Of a stretch of DNA of 64,000 nt, positions 7,904 to 16,946 are shown in pieces. Position 1 is the first letter of the stretch; each line of letters opens with the position of its first letter. Origin of the DNA: Oxalobacter paeniformigenes (GTDB lineage: Bacteria; Pseudomonadota; Gammaproteobacteria; Burkholderiales; Burkholderiaceae_D); assembly GCF_027158465.1 (NCBI RefSeq), contig NZ_JAMKYL010000001.1:496001-560000 (forward strand). Direction: 5' to 3'. The translations under genes were made by a program, and so were the position numbers. Below the pieces are notes generated by a model, which saw only the letters and a list, made by a program, of their open reading frames with translations, was not told the DNA's origin and did not search any database.

Positions 7904-10552
7904 TCATGCGCGGCGGTCGAATTGCCGCCAGATGAAGCGGGCGATTTCGGAGAGGATGAGGGTGCTGGCCGCGGCTGCGGTGATTTTGAACCACATGGCG
8001 GGTTCGAGGGGGACGGTGCCGAAGAAGCTGCCTGCGTATTCGATGATGAAGATTTGCAGGACGAAGGTGCAGCCTGTGGCGATCAGCATGGGGCGGTTTG
8101 AAAACAGGTAGGGCAGGATGGATGCGCTGTGCAGTTCGCGGCAGTTGAAGGCGTTGAAGAGCTGGAAGAAGACGAACAGGGTGAACAGGACGGTCCCCAT
8201 TTGTCCGGGTTGTGCGCCGAGGATGTTGTATTTGTATTGCGCGAGGAACAGGGCGGACATGTACACGGCGGTCAGGATGATGCGCGCGAGCATGGTTTTG
8301 GAGATGATGCTGGCGTTTCGCCGGACGGGCTGGCGTTGCATGATGTCTTTGTGGCCGGGTTCGAGGCCGAGGGTGAGCGCGGGCGGGCCGTCCATGATGA
8401 TGTTGATCCAGAGGAGTTCGAGCGCGGTGAAGGGGGCTTTCAGGCCGAGGAGTACGGATGTCAGCACGACCATGACGGACGCGAGATTGACGGTGAGCTG
8501 GAAGGTGATGAAGCGCTTGAAGTTTTCGTAGATGTTGCGTCCCCATTCGATTGCGCGGACGATGGTGGAGAAGGAGTCGTCGAGCAATACGATGTCGCTG
8601 GCCTGTTTGGAGACTTCGGTGCCGGCGATGCCCATGGCGATGCCGATGTCGGCGTTTTTGAGCGAGGGGGCGTCGTTGATGCCGTCGCCGGTGACGGCGA
8701 CGACGTTGCCTGCGGCCTTGAGCAGGTTGACGACGCGCATTTTGGTGATGGGGGTGCTGCGGGCGATGACGGCGATGGTCGGGAGTTTCGCCTGGAGTTC
8801 GTCGTCGCTCATGAGGGCGACGTCGCGGGCTTCGACGGCGATGCCGCCTGTATCGAGCAGGCCCAGTTCGCGGGCGATGGCGCGGGCGGTGACGATGTTG
8901 TCGCCGGTGAGGATTTTCAGGGCGATGCCGGCTTTCCGGCAGGACTGGACGGCGTTAAAGACGTCCGCACGCAGGGGGTCGGCGATGGCGATGAAGCCGT
9001 CGAAGGTCATGCCGCTTTCCATGGCGCGGTGGGCGGCTTCGTCTTCGTAGTCCTGCATGCCGGGCAGTTCCTTGTGGGCGAAGGCGATGATGCGCATGGC
9101 TTGTTCCTGTGCCTGCCGCATGTGGTGTTCGATGTCGGCTTTTTTGTCCGGTGCGATGTCGCACATGGCGAAGATGCTTTCGGGGCTGCCTTTGACGTAG
9201 GAGATGATTTTGCCGTCCACTCGCGAGATGGTGGTCATGTGCTGGAGTTCGGACGAGAAGGGGAAGGCGTACAGGGTGTCGTGGTCTGCGCGTTCGTCAC
9301 GGTAGCTTTTGCCGGTTTTCGCACGGATGGCGGAGCGTTCGTGGAAGTTGAGCATGGCGCATTCGGTGGGGTTGCCGATGAAGGCGCCGTTTTCGCCGAT
9401 GTCGGCGGTGGTGTTCAGGCAGAAGTTGTGCATGAGCCATTCGTTGTCCATGCGCGAAAGGTCGGTGTGCCATGCGGTGTCGTAGTAGCCCTGGACGGTC
9501 ATGCGGTTTTCGGTGAGGGTGCCGGTCTTGTCGGAGCAGATGACGTTGATGGCGCCGATGGTTTCCGATGCGATGAGTTTTTTGACCAGTGCGTTTTCGC
9601 GTGAGAGTTTGATGATGTTGATGGACAGCGAGATGGCGACGATGGTGGGCAGTCCTTCGGGAACGACGGCGACGATCAGGACGATGCTGGTGACGAAGGC
9701 TTCCATGATGTCTTCGATGCGCAGGTTGCCGTGCCAGGCGAAGGTGATGATCTGGGCGGCGAAGACGATGGAGGCGGCGATGATGCCGAAGACGGTGATG
9801 ACTTTGCCCAGCCGCGCGAGTTTTTCCTGAAGGGGGGTGGTGGTTTTGCCGGTCTGGCCGAGTTCGCGGGCGATCTGGCCGAATTCGGTGGCGTCGCCGG
9901 TGGCGGTGACGACGGCTTTGCAGTGGCCGCTGGTGATATAGGTGCCGCCATACAGGGTGTCGGCACGTTCGGCCATCGGTGTATCGTCGTCGCTGGCGCG
10001 CGCGGGGTCTTTTTCGGCGGGGACGCTTTCGCCGGTCAGCGCCGATTCGTCCACGGCGAGGCTGGCGGCTTCGATCAGGCGGCAGTCGGCGGGGATGCGG
10101 TCGCCGGTCGCCAGCAGCAGGATGTCTCCGGCGACGATGTCGCTCTGGTGGAGCCTGACGGTTTCGCCGGAGCGGATGACGCGGATGATGATGTCGTCGC
10201 TGATGCGTGAGAGGGTTTCGAATGCGCGCGCGCTTTTGCCTTCCATGAAGACGCTGATGGAAACAGACAGGATGATGGCGATGAGGATGCCGGTGCATTC
10301 GAGCAGGTCGGCTTCGCCGCCGGTGAGGCTTTCGTAGATGTTGACGGACAGGGCGATCAGCCATGCGATGATGAGCATGATGATCATGGGTTCTGCCACG
10401 GCGTCGCGAATCCGGCCGAACAGGGTTTCTGGCTGGCTGCGGGTCAGGGTGTTGGCGCCGTATCGCTGACGGTTTTCCTGTACCTGTTGCGGGGTCAGGC
10501 CGGTGTCTGCGTCGGTCTGGAGCCTGTTGAGTAAGCCTTCTGTCGTTTCCAT
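7904..10552 (-). CDS. P-type Ca2+-transporting ATPase (P2A/P2B type)
   Basis: At 882 residues it has full P2-ATPase architecture: an N-terminal cation-ATPase domain, TGES in the actuator (about 172), M4 VVPEGLPT, phosphorylation motif CSDKTGTLTE (about 339), hinge VTGDGINDAPSLK (about 615), and M6 NIIMDGPPALTLG. The PEGLP plus N…D pattern in M4/M6 matches bacterial Ca2+ pumps of the LMCA1/PMCA class rather than Na+/K+ or Mg2+ pumps. It should export Ca2+ across the inner membrane using ATP. It is transcribed alone; the lnt gene ends 230 bp upstream. The ion call is by family resemblance and not proven. Confidence 0.9.
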   Translation of the reverse strand: METTEGLLNRLQTDADTGLTPQQVQENRQRYGANTLTRSQPETLFGRIRDAVAEPMIIMLIIAWLIALSVNIYESLTGGEADLLECTGILIAIILSVSISVFMEGKSARAFETLSRISDDIIIRVIRSGETVRLHQSDIVAGDILLLATGDRIPADCRLIEAASLAVDESALTGESVPAEKDPARASDDDTPMAERADTLYGGTYITSGHCKAVVTATGDATEFGQIARELGQTGKTTTPLQEKLARLGKVITVFGIIAASIVFAAQIITFAWHGNLRIEDIMEAFVTSIVLIVAVVPEGLPTIVAISLSINIIKLSRENALVKKLIASETIGAINVICSDKTGTLTENRMTVQGYYDTAWHTDLSRMDNEWLMHNFCLNTTADIGENGAFIGNPTECAMLNFHERSAIRAKTGKSYRDERADHDTLYAFPFSSELQHMTTISRVDGKIISYVKGSPESIFAMCDIAPDKKADIEHHMRQAQEQAMRIIAFAHKELPGMQDYEDEAAHRAMESGMTFDGFIAIADPLRADVFNAVQSCRKAGIALKILTGDNIVTARAIARELGLLDTGGIAVEARDVALMSDDELQAKLPTIAVIARSTPITKMRVVNLLKAAGNVVAVTGDGINDAPSLKNADIGIAMGIAGTEVSKQASDIVLLDDSFSTIVRAIEWGRNIYENFKRFITFQLTVNLASVMVVLTSVLLGLKAPFTALELLWINIIMDGPPALTLGLEPGHKDIMQRQPVRRNASIISKTMLARIILTAVYMSALFLAQYKYNILGAQPGQMGTVLFTLFVFFQLFNAFNCRELHSASILPYLFSNRPMLIATGCTFVLQIFIIEYAGSFFGTVPLEPAMWFKITAAAASTLILSEIARFIWRQFDRRA

Positions 10553-10619
10553 AGATTCTTCGACCGGAACCTTTCCGGTGTTGCCGTGCGGTGTCCGGTT
10601 TTGCCGGGTTTATGCGCAT

Positions 10620-10660
10620 AAACAGCCTGCGCCAGACCGTTTCGGTCTTGCGGGCTGTTT
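10620..10660. terminator. Strong hairpin between lnt and the Ca2+-ATPase gene
   Basis: A two-part inverted repeat (AAACAGCC … GGCTGTTT enclosing AGACCG-TTT-CGGTCT) forms a long stem. It lacks a perfect U-run, so it is either the lnt operon terminator or a structured leader of the ATPase mRNA. Confidence 0.4.
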
Positions 10661-10779
10661 GTGTACGGGGGCCTCCGCACGGTTTACGGCGGGGTTTCTC
10701 GTATGAGTTTCCCGGTTAGGGAACATGATAGCATCGACCGGGGAAATTTTACAAAATCGGAAGACGGTTTTGGCGGTTT

Positions 10780-12336
10780 TCAGCGGCGTTTGCGGGCGGC
10801 GATGATGTTGGCGGCGGCAAGGGTCAGGATGGTGACGATCAGGATGAGGATGTTGCCGAAGCGGATGTAGGGTGTCGGGCCGCGCATGCCTTGTACGGCA
10901 AGGTCGAGTTCGCCGCGGGTGTAGGCGGGCAGCCGGGCGATGATGTCGCCTTTGGGGCCGATGACGGCGGTGGCGCCGGTGTTGGTGGCGCGCAGCATGG
11001 GGCGGCCGGTTTCGAGGCTGCGCATGCGTGAGATTTGCAGGTGCTGGGGCAGGGCGATGGTGTCGCCGAACCATGCGATGTTGGAGATGTTGAGCAGGAT
11101 GGTGGGGGTGGGGTTGCCCGCCTTGTATTCGTTGCGTATCTGGGCGGCGATTTCTTCTCCGAAGATGTCTTCGTAGCAGATGTCGGGCAGTATCCACTGG
11201 TCTTTGACGCGGAAGGGTTTTTGCAGGGCTTCGCCACGGGTGAAGTCGCCCAGCGGAATGCGCATGAGGTTGACGAACCAGCGGAATCCGGTGGGGATGA
11301 ATTCGCCGAAGGGGACGAGGTGGTGTTTGTTGTAGCGGTAGCGGAAGTAGCCGGGGGTGCCGGCGCTTTCCGGTGTCATGAGGACGAGGCTGTTGGTGTA
11401 TTCGGTCGGGCTGTCGGCGAGCGGGATGCCGAGTGCGAGGCGTGTGCCGCTTTCGGCGGTGTAGGCGGCGAGCCGGCCGAGGTAGCCGTCGGGAAGCTGG
11501 TGGGGATAGACGGGGATGGCTGTCTCGGGGGTGACGGTGAGGTCGGCGGGGCTGGCGGTGATCATGCCGGTGTACATGGCAAGGGCGCTGTGGATTTGCC
11601 ATGGTGTGAATTTGAATTCTTGCGGGACGTTGCCTTGCAGCAGGCGGACGCGGATGGGTTCGCCGTGGGGGTGTGTCCAGTCGATGTGCCGCAGGATGGC
11701 GCCGCCGCCGAAGATGAGGATGAGTGTCGCGGCGACGGTTGCAAGCGAGGTTTTCCAGCGCTGGCGTTCGATCTGGAAGAAGAAGGCGATGGCGCCCGCG
11801 GCGATGGCGGCGACGAAGCCTATGCCATAGACGCCGGCGATTGGGGCGTATCCGGCGAGCGGGTTGTCGGTGTGGGCGTAGCCTGTGGCGATCCAGGGCA
11901 GTCCGGTGACGATCCAGCCGCGTGTCCATTCGGCGAGTGTCCAGAAGGCGGGGAAGATGAGCAGGCAGGTGATGCCTGCGCCGGCTTGCCAGCGGTTGGC
12001 GAAGAAGCGGGTGAGCATGCCGGCGATTCCGGCGAGCGAGCCGAGGAAGAGGGCGAGCAGGGCGACGGCGATGGCGGCGAGGATGATGTTCATGCCGCCG
12101 TAGGTGTGCATGCTGACGGTGAGCCAGTAGAGGCCGGTGACGAGGTGTCCGAAGCCGTAGGCCCAGCCGGCGACGAGGGCGGCACGGGGTGTTTCGGTGT
12201 GCCGGATGACGCCGGCGAGTATGGCCAGTGCGATGATCTGGACGGGCCAGATGTTGAATGGGGAAAAGGCGAGCGGGGTCACCAGGCCGGCAGCCAGTGC
12301 GATGGCAGGCAATGTCAGGTGGTGTTGTCGCTTCAT
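10780..12336 (-). CDS. lnt: Apolipoprotein N-acyltransferase
   Basis: The 518-residue protein has about six N-terminal membrane segments (residues 8-200) followed by a periplasmic nitrilase-like domain. The catalytic triad is readable: Glu in VTPETAIPV (about 272), Lys in YRYNKHHLVPFGEF (about 335) and Cys in PDICYEDIFGE (about 385). The enzyme adds the third acyl chain to lipoproteins in the inner membrane, which fits the several lipoproteins in this window. It lies downstream of corC, the usual proteobacterial neighbour, but here an acidic repeat gene sits between them. Confidence 0.95.
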   Translation of the reverse strand: MKRQHHLTLPAIALAAGLVTPLAFSPFNIWPVQIIALAILAGVIRHTETPRAALVAGWAYGFGHLVTGLYWLTVSMHTYGGMNIILAAIAVALLALFLGSLAGIAGMLTRFFANRWQAGAGITCLLIFPAFWTLAEWTRGWIVTGLPWIATGYAHTDNPLAGYAPIAGVYGIGFVAAIAAGAIAFFFQIERQRWKTSLATVAATLILIFGGGAILRHIDWTHPHGEPIRVRLLQGNVPQEFKFTPWQIHSALAMYTGMITASPADLTVTPETAIPVYPHQLPDGYLGRLAAYTAESGTRLALGIPLADSPTEYTNSLVLMTPESAGTPGYFRYRYNKHHLVPFGEFIPTGFRWFVNLMRIPLGDFTRGEALQKPFRVKDQWILPDICYEDIFGEEIAAQIRNEYKAGNPTPTILLNISNIAWFGDTIALPQHLQISRMRSLETGRPMLRATNTGATAVIGPKGDIIARLPAYTRGELDLAVQGMRGPTPYIRFGNILILIVTILTLAAANIIAARKRR

Positions 12337-12424
12337 GTGTGCCGGTTGTGTCCCGATCTTTCAAAAAATAGTGTCTTTTGTCCGGCGGGTGCCGGATTTT
12401 TTCGCCGTGCCTGCCTGACGGCGG

Positions 12425-12928
12425 TTACTGGATCAGTTTGCCGACCGCGCGTCCGGTGACGTCGACGTCGGTTGTCGGGTCCGTATCGTCGTCGTCCATG
12501 CGCATGGTGCTGGTGCCGGTGAGGTTCAGGTCGGGTTCGAATTCGTCCAGTTCGGTGTCGGTGTCGATATAGTGCAGGCAGATGCCGGTGTCGTCGGAGT
12601 CGCCGAGTTCGACGTCGCCCAGCGGGTCCTGGTAGGAGACGGAGCCGAAGGCGAACATGGGGTCCATGTCGATGCCTTCGCACTGGGCATCGATGTGGTT
12701 GCGTCCGCGCATGGTGTAGCCGGCGTCGTCATCGGTTTCGATGTGGTTGACGCTGGTGCCGGTGAAGTCCACGTCGGTCGTCGGGTCGTCGTCCGGTTCG
12801 ATGTGGTTGACGCTGGTGCCGGTGAAGTCCACGTCGGTGGTGGGGTCGTCTGCCTCTTTTTCGATGAAGGTCAGGCAGATGCCGGTGTCGTCGGCATCGT
12901 GCAGTTCGATGTCTTTTTCAGAGTTCAT
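12425..12928 (-). CDS. Highly acidic repeat protein of unknown function
   Basis: 167 residues with a very high Asp content. Two adjacent 18-residue copies of DDPTTDVDFTGTSVNHIE are present, and a third degenerate copy ends the protein (DPTTDVDVTGRAVGKL). The motif DDTGICL(T/H)(F/Y)I occurs twice, suggesting an internal duplication. There is no signal peptide or membrane segment. CGAGG lies 6-7 nt before the ATG. I do not recognise the family. The placement between corC and lnt in the same orientation suggests cotranscription. The acidic, Asp-rich repeats could bind divalent cations, but that is only a guess. Confidence 0.7.
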   Translation of the reverse strand: MNSEKDIELHDADDTGICLTFIEKEADDPTTDVDFTGTSVNHIEPDDDPTTDVDFTGTSVNHIETDDDAGYTMRGRNHIDAQCEGIDMDPMFAFGSVSYQDPLGDVELGDSDDTGICLHYIDTDTELDEFEPDLNLTGTSTMRMDDDDTDPTTDVDVTGRAVGKLIQ

Positions 12929-13057
12929 AAAATACCTCGTTGGCTAATGGTTGGTGCCTTGCTTTCCGTTACCGGCGCGACAGGTTGTGGCTGTTTGCCG
13001 TGCATTCAGGTTTTTTCGTTGTTGTCTGGAAACCTGCGGAATAACATTTGCGTTATT

Positions 13058-13945
13058 TTACAGCTTCACGGGGTTTTTGTCCGTTACGGTATTCTTTTTT
13101 TCGACGAGCAGGGTGTGTATGCGCCGGGCGTCGGCACGCAGGACTTCGAAGTGCAGGTCGCCGATGTCGAAGGTGTCGCCTTTGTGGGGGACGCGTCCGA
13201 GGTGGTTGGCGATGTAGCCGCCGATGGTGTCCACCCGGCTGTCTTCGAGGGTGGTGCCCAGGGTACGGTTGAAGTCTTCCATTTCGGTCAGGGCGGGGAT
13301 GCGCCAGCGCGGTGTGCCTGCGGGTGTCTTGACGGGGACGATGCGGTCTTCGTCTTCGTCGTCGCTGTCGAATTCGTCCTCGATGTCGCCGACGATTTGT
13401 TCGAGGACGTCTTCGATGGTGACCAGTCCGGAGATGTTGCCGAATTCATCGACGACGATCGCCATGTGGTTGTGGTTGTTGCGGAAGTCGCGCAAGAGGA
13501 CGTTCAGACGTTTGGATTCCGGGATGAATATCGCAGGGTGCAGGATGTCGCGGGTGACGTATTGTTCGTTTCCGATGTGCAGCAGGTCCTTGGCGTGCAG
13601 GATGCCGACGATTTTTTCACCGTCGCCTTCGATGGCGGGGTAGCGGGAGTGCCCGTTTTCCTGTACGTCGCCTATCCATTCGGCAAGGGGGCGGGTGATG
13701 TCGATGACGTACATACGGGAGCGCGGCACCATGACGTCGCGCACGGCGGAGTCGAACAGACGGAAGACGCCTTCGATCATGGAGAGGCATTCGGAATCGA
13801 TCAGCTTGCGTTCGTGGGCGTCCTGGAGGATTTCCAGCAGCTCGGTGCGGGTGTCCGGTTCGGATGAGATGAAGGATGCCAGTTTGTCGAGAAAGGTTCT
13901 GGCGAGTTTGTGGGTGTTTTGACTGTGTTCGGGATGCTCGGGCAT
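13058..13945 (-). CDS. corC: CorC/HlyC-family CBS-domain protein (YbeX-like)
   Basis: The 295-residue protein lacks the membrane DUF21 domain. It has paired CBS domains (about 65-190, with VPRSRMYVIDI and MAIVVDEFGNISGLVTIEDV) and a C-terminal CorC_HlyC domain (about 205-290, with DTIGGYIANHLGRVP). This is the YbeX/CorC architecture, linked to Mg2+/Co2+ efflux and ribosome metabolism in enterics. The corC-lnt gene order is a standard proteobacterial operon. It is divergent from the methyltransferase gene across 260 bp that should hold both promoters. Confidence 0.92.
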   Translation of the reverse strand: MPEHPEHSQNTHKLARTFLDKLASFISSEPDTRTELLEILQDAHERKLIDSECLSMIEGVFRLFDSAVRDVMVPRSRMYVIDITRPLAEWIGDVQENGHSRYPAIEGDGEKIVGILHAKDLLHIGNEQYVTRDILHPAIFIPESKRLNVLLRDFRNNHNHMAIVVDEFGNISGLVTIEDVLEQIVGDIEDEFDSDDEDEDRIVPVKTPAGTPRWRIPALTEMEDFNRTLGTTLEDSRVDTIGGYIANHLGRVPHKGDTFDIGDLHFEVLRADARRIHTLLVEKKNTVTDKNPVKL

Positions 13946-14206
13946 GGCGGTTTGTCGGAAACTCCTTGTTGTCGAAAGTTATAGGATACACGATTTGGGG
14001 GGTGTGATTTGTAACATCGGCCAATATTTTGGAAGTTTCGGTTGTGTACATGGTAAAGTGTTGCCGGTAATGCCTTTTCTTTTGCGGGAATGGCGTTATG
14101 CTTGTTCTGACTGGATAGGGGTGGGCGGCAGCCCTCCGTTTGCAGGAACACGGGAAACGGACGCGGGCTTGCCGTCTGGTTACTGTCGTTTTTTTCCGGA
14201 GTGTGT

Positions 14207-14962
14207 ATGGTGAACGATGGTCAGGCTGACAGCCATGCCGATATGCTGAAGATGGCCAGTATCCTGACGGATATGGGGCCGCCGGTTCTGGCGCTTCTGG
14301 CGCCGAAGGCCGGGGAGCGGATTCTTGATCTGGGGTGCGGCACGGGGGTTTGGGCCGAGGAGATGGTCAGGCGCGGTTGCGAGGTGGTCGGGGTGGATAC
14401 GAATCCCCGTGCCGTCGAGGCGGCGAAAGCGCGCGGGGTGGATGCCCGGCCGATCAATGCCGAGGCCTTGCCTTTTTCGGACGAGTTCGATGCGGTGTTT
14501 TCCAATGCATCGCTGCACTGGATGCGTCATCCCGGGCGGGTGATCGCGTGTGTGGCGCGTGCGCTGAAGTCCGGCGGGCGTTTCGTCGGGGAGTGTGGCG
14601 AGGAAAACAATGTCAGAACCATTGTCGATGCGGTGGCCACTGCGCTGGACAGGCGCGGTATCGAGGTGGATAACCTGCATCCCTGGGTGTTCGTGACGAA
14701 GCGGGATGCGACGGCCTTGCTGGAGGCGGGCGGTTTCGAGGTGCGTTCGGTCGAGGTGATCGAGCGGCCGACGGTGTTGCCCGGAACGATCGCGCAATGG
14801 TTGTCGGTTTTCGCGAAAAATTATTTGTCGTGCCTGCATCCGAAGGAGCGTGATGTGTTTCTCGATGAGGTGACGGCGCTTTGCCGGCCGAAGCTGTTGC
14901 GGCCGGACGGAAGCTGGGTCGCCGATTATGTGCGGTTGCGCTTTTTTGCGGTGAAGCGCTAG
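14207..14962 (+). CDS. Class I SAM-dependent methyltransferase
   Basis: A 251-residue protein with the motif I glycine-rich loop ILDLGCGTGVWAEEM (about 38-52), the acidic end of strand beta-2 in VVGVDTNPRAVEAA, and the Methyltransf_11-type motif FDAVFSNASLHWM. This resembles trans-aconitate-methyltransferase or ubiE-type small-molecule methyltransferases. The substrate is not predictable. The ATG at 14207 has GGAG at the right distance, so the GTG at 14201 is not needed. A terminator follows at 15036. Confidence 0.88.
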   Translation: MVNDGQADSHADMLKMASILTDMGPPVLALLAPKAGERILDLGCGTGVWAEEMVRRGCEVVGVDTNPRAVEAAKARGVDARPINAEALPFSDEFDAVFSNASLHWMRHPGRVIACVARALKSGGRFVGECGEENNVRTIVDAVATALDRRGIEVDNLHPWVFVTKRDATALLEAGGFEVRSVEVIERPTVLPGTIAQWLSVFAKNYLSCLHPKERDVFLDEVTALCRPKLLRPDGSWVADYVRLRFFAVKR

Positions 14963-15035
14963 CCGGTTGGTCTGGTGCTCGCGGCGCGGGCGTTTTCCGG
15001 CTGCTTCGGGGTGTGTGGCGGTTTTTTTGTGACGG

Positions 15036-15066
15036 GGCGATCCTGCGGGGTCGCCTTTTTTGTTTT
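15036..15066 (+). terminator. Rho-independent terminator after the methyltransferase gene
   Basis: The stem GGCGATCC-TGCG-GGGTCGCC (one G-T pair) is followed by six T and a further T-rich tract. Confidence 0.85.
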
Positions 15067-15093
15067 TCGGGTGGATGGCGGGACGGGATGGTT

Positions 15094-15183
15094 GCCTGTT
15101 TGATGTGCAGGGGGTGCAAGTCGTTGTCGGAAAAGGGAAAAGATGGGCTGTTCACGGGGTTTTCCACAGGAAACGGGGACAAG
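15094..15183 (-). repeat. 90-bp intergenic element, copy A, with DnaA-box-like motif
   Basis: It shares roughly 80% identity with 21585-21675 in the same orientation. The minus strand contains CCCCGTTTCCTGTGGAAAAC followed by GTGAACAG; TGTGGAAAA is a relaxed DnaA-box type 9-mer. The surrounding 14963-15528 gap holds no convincing gene. Its role is unknown: it may be a dispersed replication-associated or regulatory element. Confidence 0.5.
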
Positions 15184-15528
15184 GTGGCGGCTGGTGCCCG
15201 ATGGCGGTTGTGTCAGGGCGGGGCAGGCTGGAAAATGCCGCGGTTTTTTCGTGGGGTGGCGGTTTTGCATGATGGTGCGTGATGGCGGGAAATGGCGTGA
15301 GATGGTGGCATGATGGTGTTTGATGTACGCTGGATACGGGGTGTTTTGCGGTTTCTGGCGGGGAGATGGTGTGCCTGTATGGGATGCCGGAAGGGGGCCG
15401 GTATGTCCGGGTGGGGGACAGGGTGTTCGATACGGGCGGTTTGCGCCGGTATCGGTGTGCGGGGCGATGACGGGGCGACGGCTTGCCCGCGTGCAGGGAC
15501 GGGGCGGGTAGCGGTACGGGTGTGGTTT

Positions 15529-15786
15529 TCAGTCTGCCGGATTGGCGCCGTGTCCGGACTGGCGTGTTTTTTTCGAGGCGTAGAGGTGTTCCAGACAGGT
15601 TTCCGCGCATTCGTCGAACAGCCGGTTGACGGCTGCGAGACATTCACATTCTTCCGGGGTCAGGCCGCGCTTGGCTTCGATCGCCAGATCGAATACGAGT
15701 CCGATGACTTTTCTGGCATCGACGACGAGTGCCAGATGATCGACGTTCAGTGGATTGGATAGGGGACAGGTTTCCTGATTGGTCAT
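15529..15786 (-). CDS. Small prophage-associated protein, unknown function
   Basis: The 85-residue protein (MTNQETCPLSNPLNVDHLAL…) has an amphipathic helical core (VVDARKVIGLVFDLAIEA), then LTPEECECLAAVNRLFDECA and a basic tail. GGGAGCG precedes the ATG. I chose this start over an upstream in-frame ATG at 15897 because the extension is low-complexity and lacks an RBS. It lies downstream of the CI-type repressor in the same direction, a position where lambdoid prophages carry small accessory or superinfection genes. No domain recognised. Confidence 0.6.
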   Translation of the reverse strand: MTNQETCPLSNPLNVDHLALVVDARKVIGLVFDLAIEAKRGLTPEECECLAAVNRLFDECAETCLEHLYASKKTRQSGHGANPAD

Positions 15787-16017
15787 GTTCGCTCCCTTGT
15801 TCGGTGGTCTTGTCCGGGTGTTATGCGCTGTCGCGGTTGTGCATGGGGGTTTCCGGTGGTGCGGGTTTTGTCGCCCGGGGTGCCGGTTGTTCCGCATGAC
15901 GGTTTTCCACGGCGCGTTTGCCGATGACGCGTGCCTTGTTGTTTACTGTACCGTGCCTGTCGCCTGATTGCAAGTTCGGTGCCCGGTGTGTGGGGTGGTT
16001 GCCGCGTTTTGCCGGTT

Positions 16018-16749
16018 TTACAGTTCTTCAGCTGTCCATTTGCCGATGACGACGCCGCAGATGGTGGCGTTTTTGTTGACGCGGATGATGCGGTCGGGCC
16101 ATGAGGGGTTCAGTGCCATGAGCATGCGTTCGCCGTTGGGTTCGATGAGCAGTTGTTTGAATGTGGCGGTGTGGTCGTCGTCGAGGCGGACGACGACCAT
16201 GCTGCCGTTTCTGGCTTCGCGCCCGGGATCGACGGCGATGTAGTCTCCGTCGTTGTAGGAGCGTTCGCCGCCGGGGTTGTACATGCTTTTGCCGACGACG
16301 CGCAGGATGAAGGCGTTTTCGCTGTGTTTGAACGGGCAGGGAATCCATTCTTCGGCATCGCCCGGTGCGAAGTTGTTGATGGTTTCGGACCAGTTGCCGG
16401 CACGAACCCACGAGATGAGGGGAAGTTTTCCTATCCGGATGTCGTTTTCTCCGTCATGGCCGGTGTCTGATCCCGGCCGCGGCGGTCGCGGTGCGGGGTT
16501 GTCCAGGTCGGGGCGGATGCCGTCGATGTTTTCTTCTCCGTAGAGGAATCCGACGCTGACGTCGAAGGCGTCGGCGATGGCGCGGATGTTTTCGGCGGTG
16601 GCGTTGACTTCTCCGCGCCGGATGCGTCCGATGGTGGTCTGGCCGATGCCGGTTTTTTTGGCCAGTTTCATCTGGGTTCCGAGATGGGGGTTTTGTTTCA
16701 TGAGCATGTCGAGCTGCTCGGCGACGATTTCTCTGGATTTCTTTTTCAT
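16018..16749 (-). CDS. CI-like phage repressor (HTH_XRE + LexA/S24 peptidase)
   Basis: 243 residues. The N-terminal XRE helix-turn-helix (about 18-70, MKLAKKTGIGQTTIGRIRRG) is followed by a Pro-rich linker and an S24 domain. The self-cleavage dipeptide Ala-Gly is present in WVRAGNW (about 118), with the catalytic Ser in VVGKSMYNP (about 154) and Lys in HTATFKQLL (about 196). It should therefore be a RecA/SOS-inactivated prophage repressor binding operators in the 16750-16946 divergent region. The start MKKKSREIV was chosen over an upstream frame extension of low complexity. No cro homologue was recognised. Confidence 0.9.
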   Translation of the reverse strand: MKKKSREIVAEQLDMLMKQNPHLGTQMKLAKKTGIGQTTIGRIRRGEVNATAENIRAIADAFDVSVGFLYGEENIDGIRPDLDNPAPRPPRPGSDTGHDGENDIRIGKLPLISWVRAGNWSETINNFAPGDAEEWIPCPFKHSENAFILRVVGKSMYNPGGERSYNDGDYIAVDPGREARNGSMVVVRLDDDHTATFKQLLIEPNGERMLMALNPSWPDRIIRVNKNATICGVVIGKWTAEEL

Positions 16750-16800
16750 GGGTTTTGTCCGTTTCCGGTCAGCGACATGGCGTTGCAGACCTTGTCTGAC

Positions 16801-16829
16801 TTGAGTTTTAGCCTTAAATGGTCTATGAT
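16801..16829 (+). promoter_or_regulatory. Putative early rightward prophage promoter (PR-like)
   Basis: TTGAGT-17 bp-TATGAT reads rightward between the repressor gene and the replication genes. Location and spacing suit a sigma-70 promoter under CI control. Operator half-sites were not defined. Confidence 0.6.
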
Positions 16830-16946
16830 GTCCGCCTGTGTCGGAAGGCTGTTTTTCGGGGTGTTCCGGCGCCTTGCCGGGGTGGCGGCGGGGGCGTCGG
16901 GATGGAGTTTTCCGGTTTTTCGCATGTTTCGGAGGACGCCGCAATC

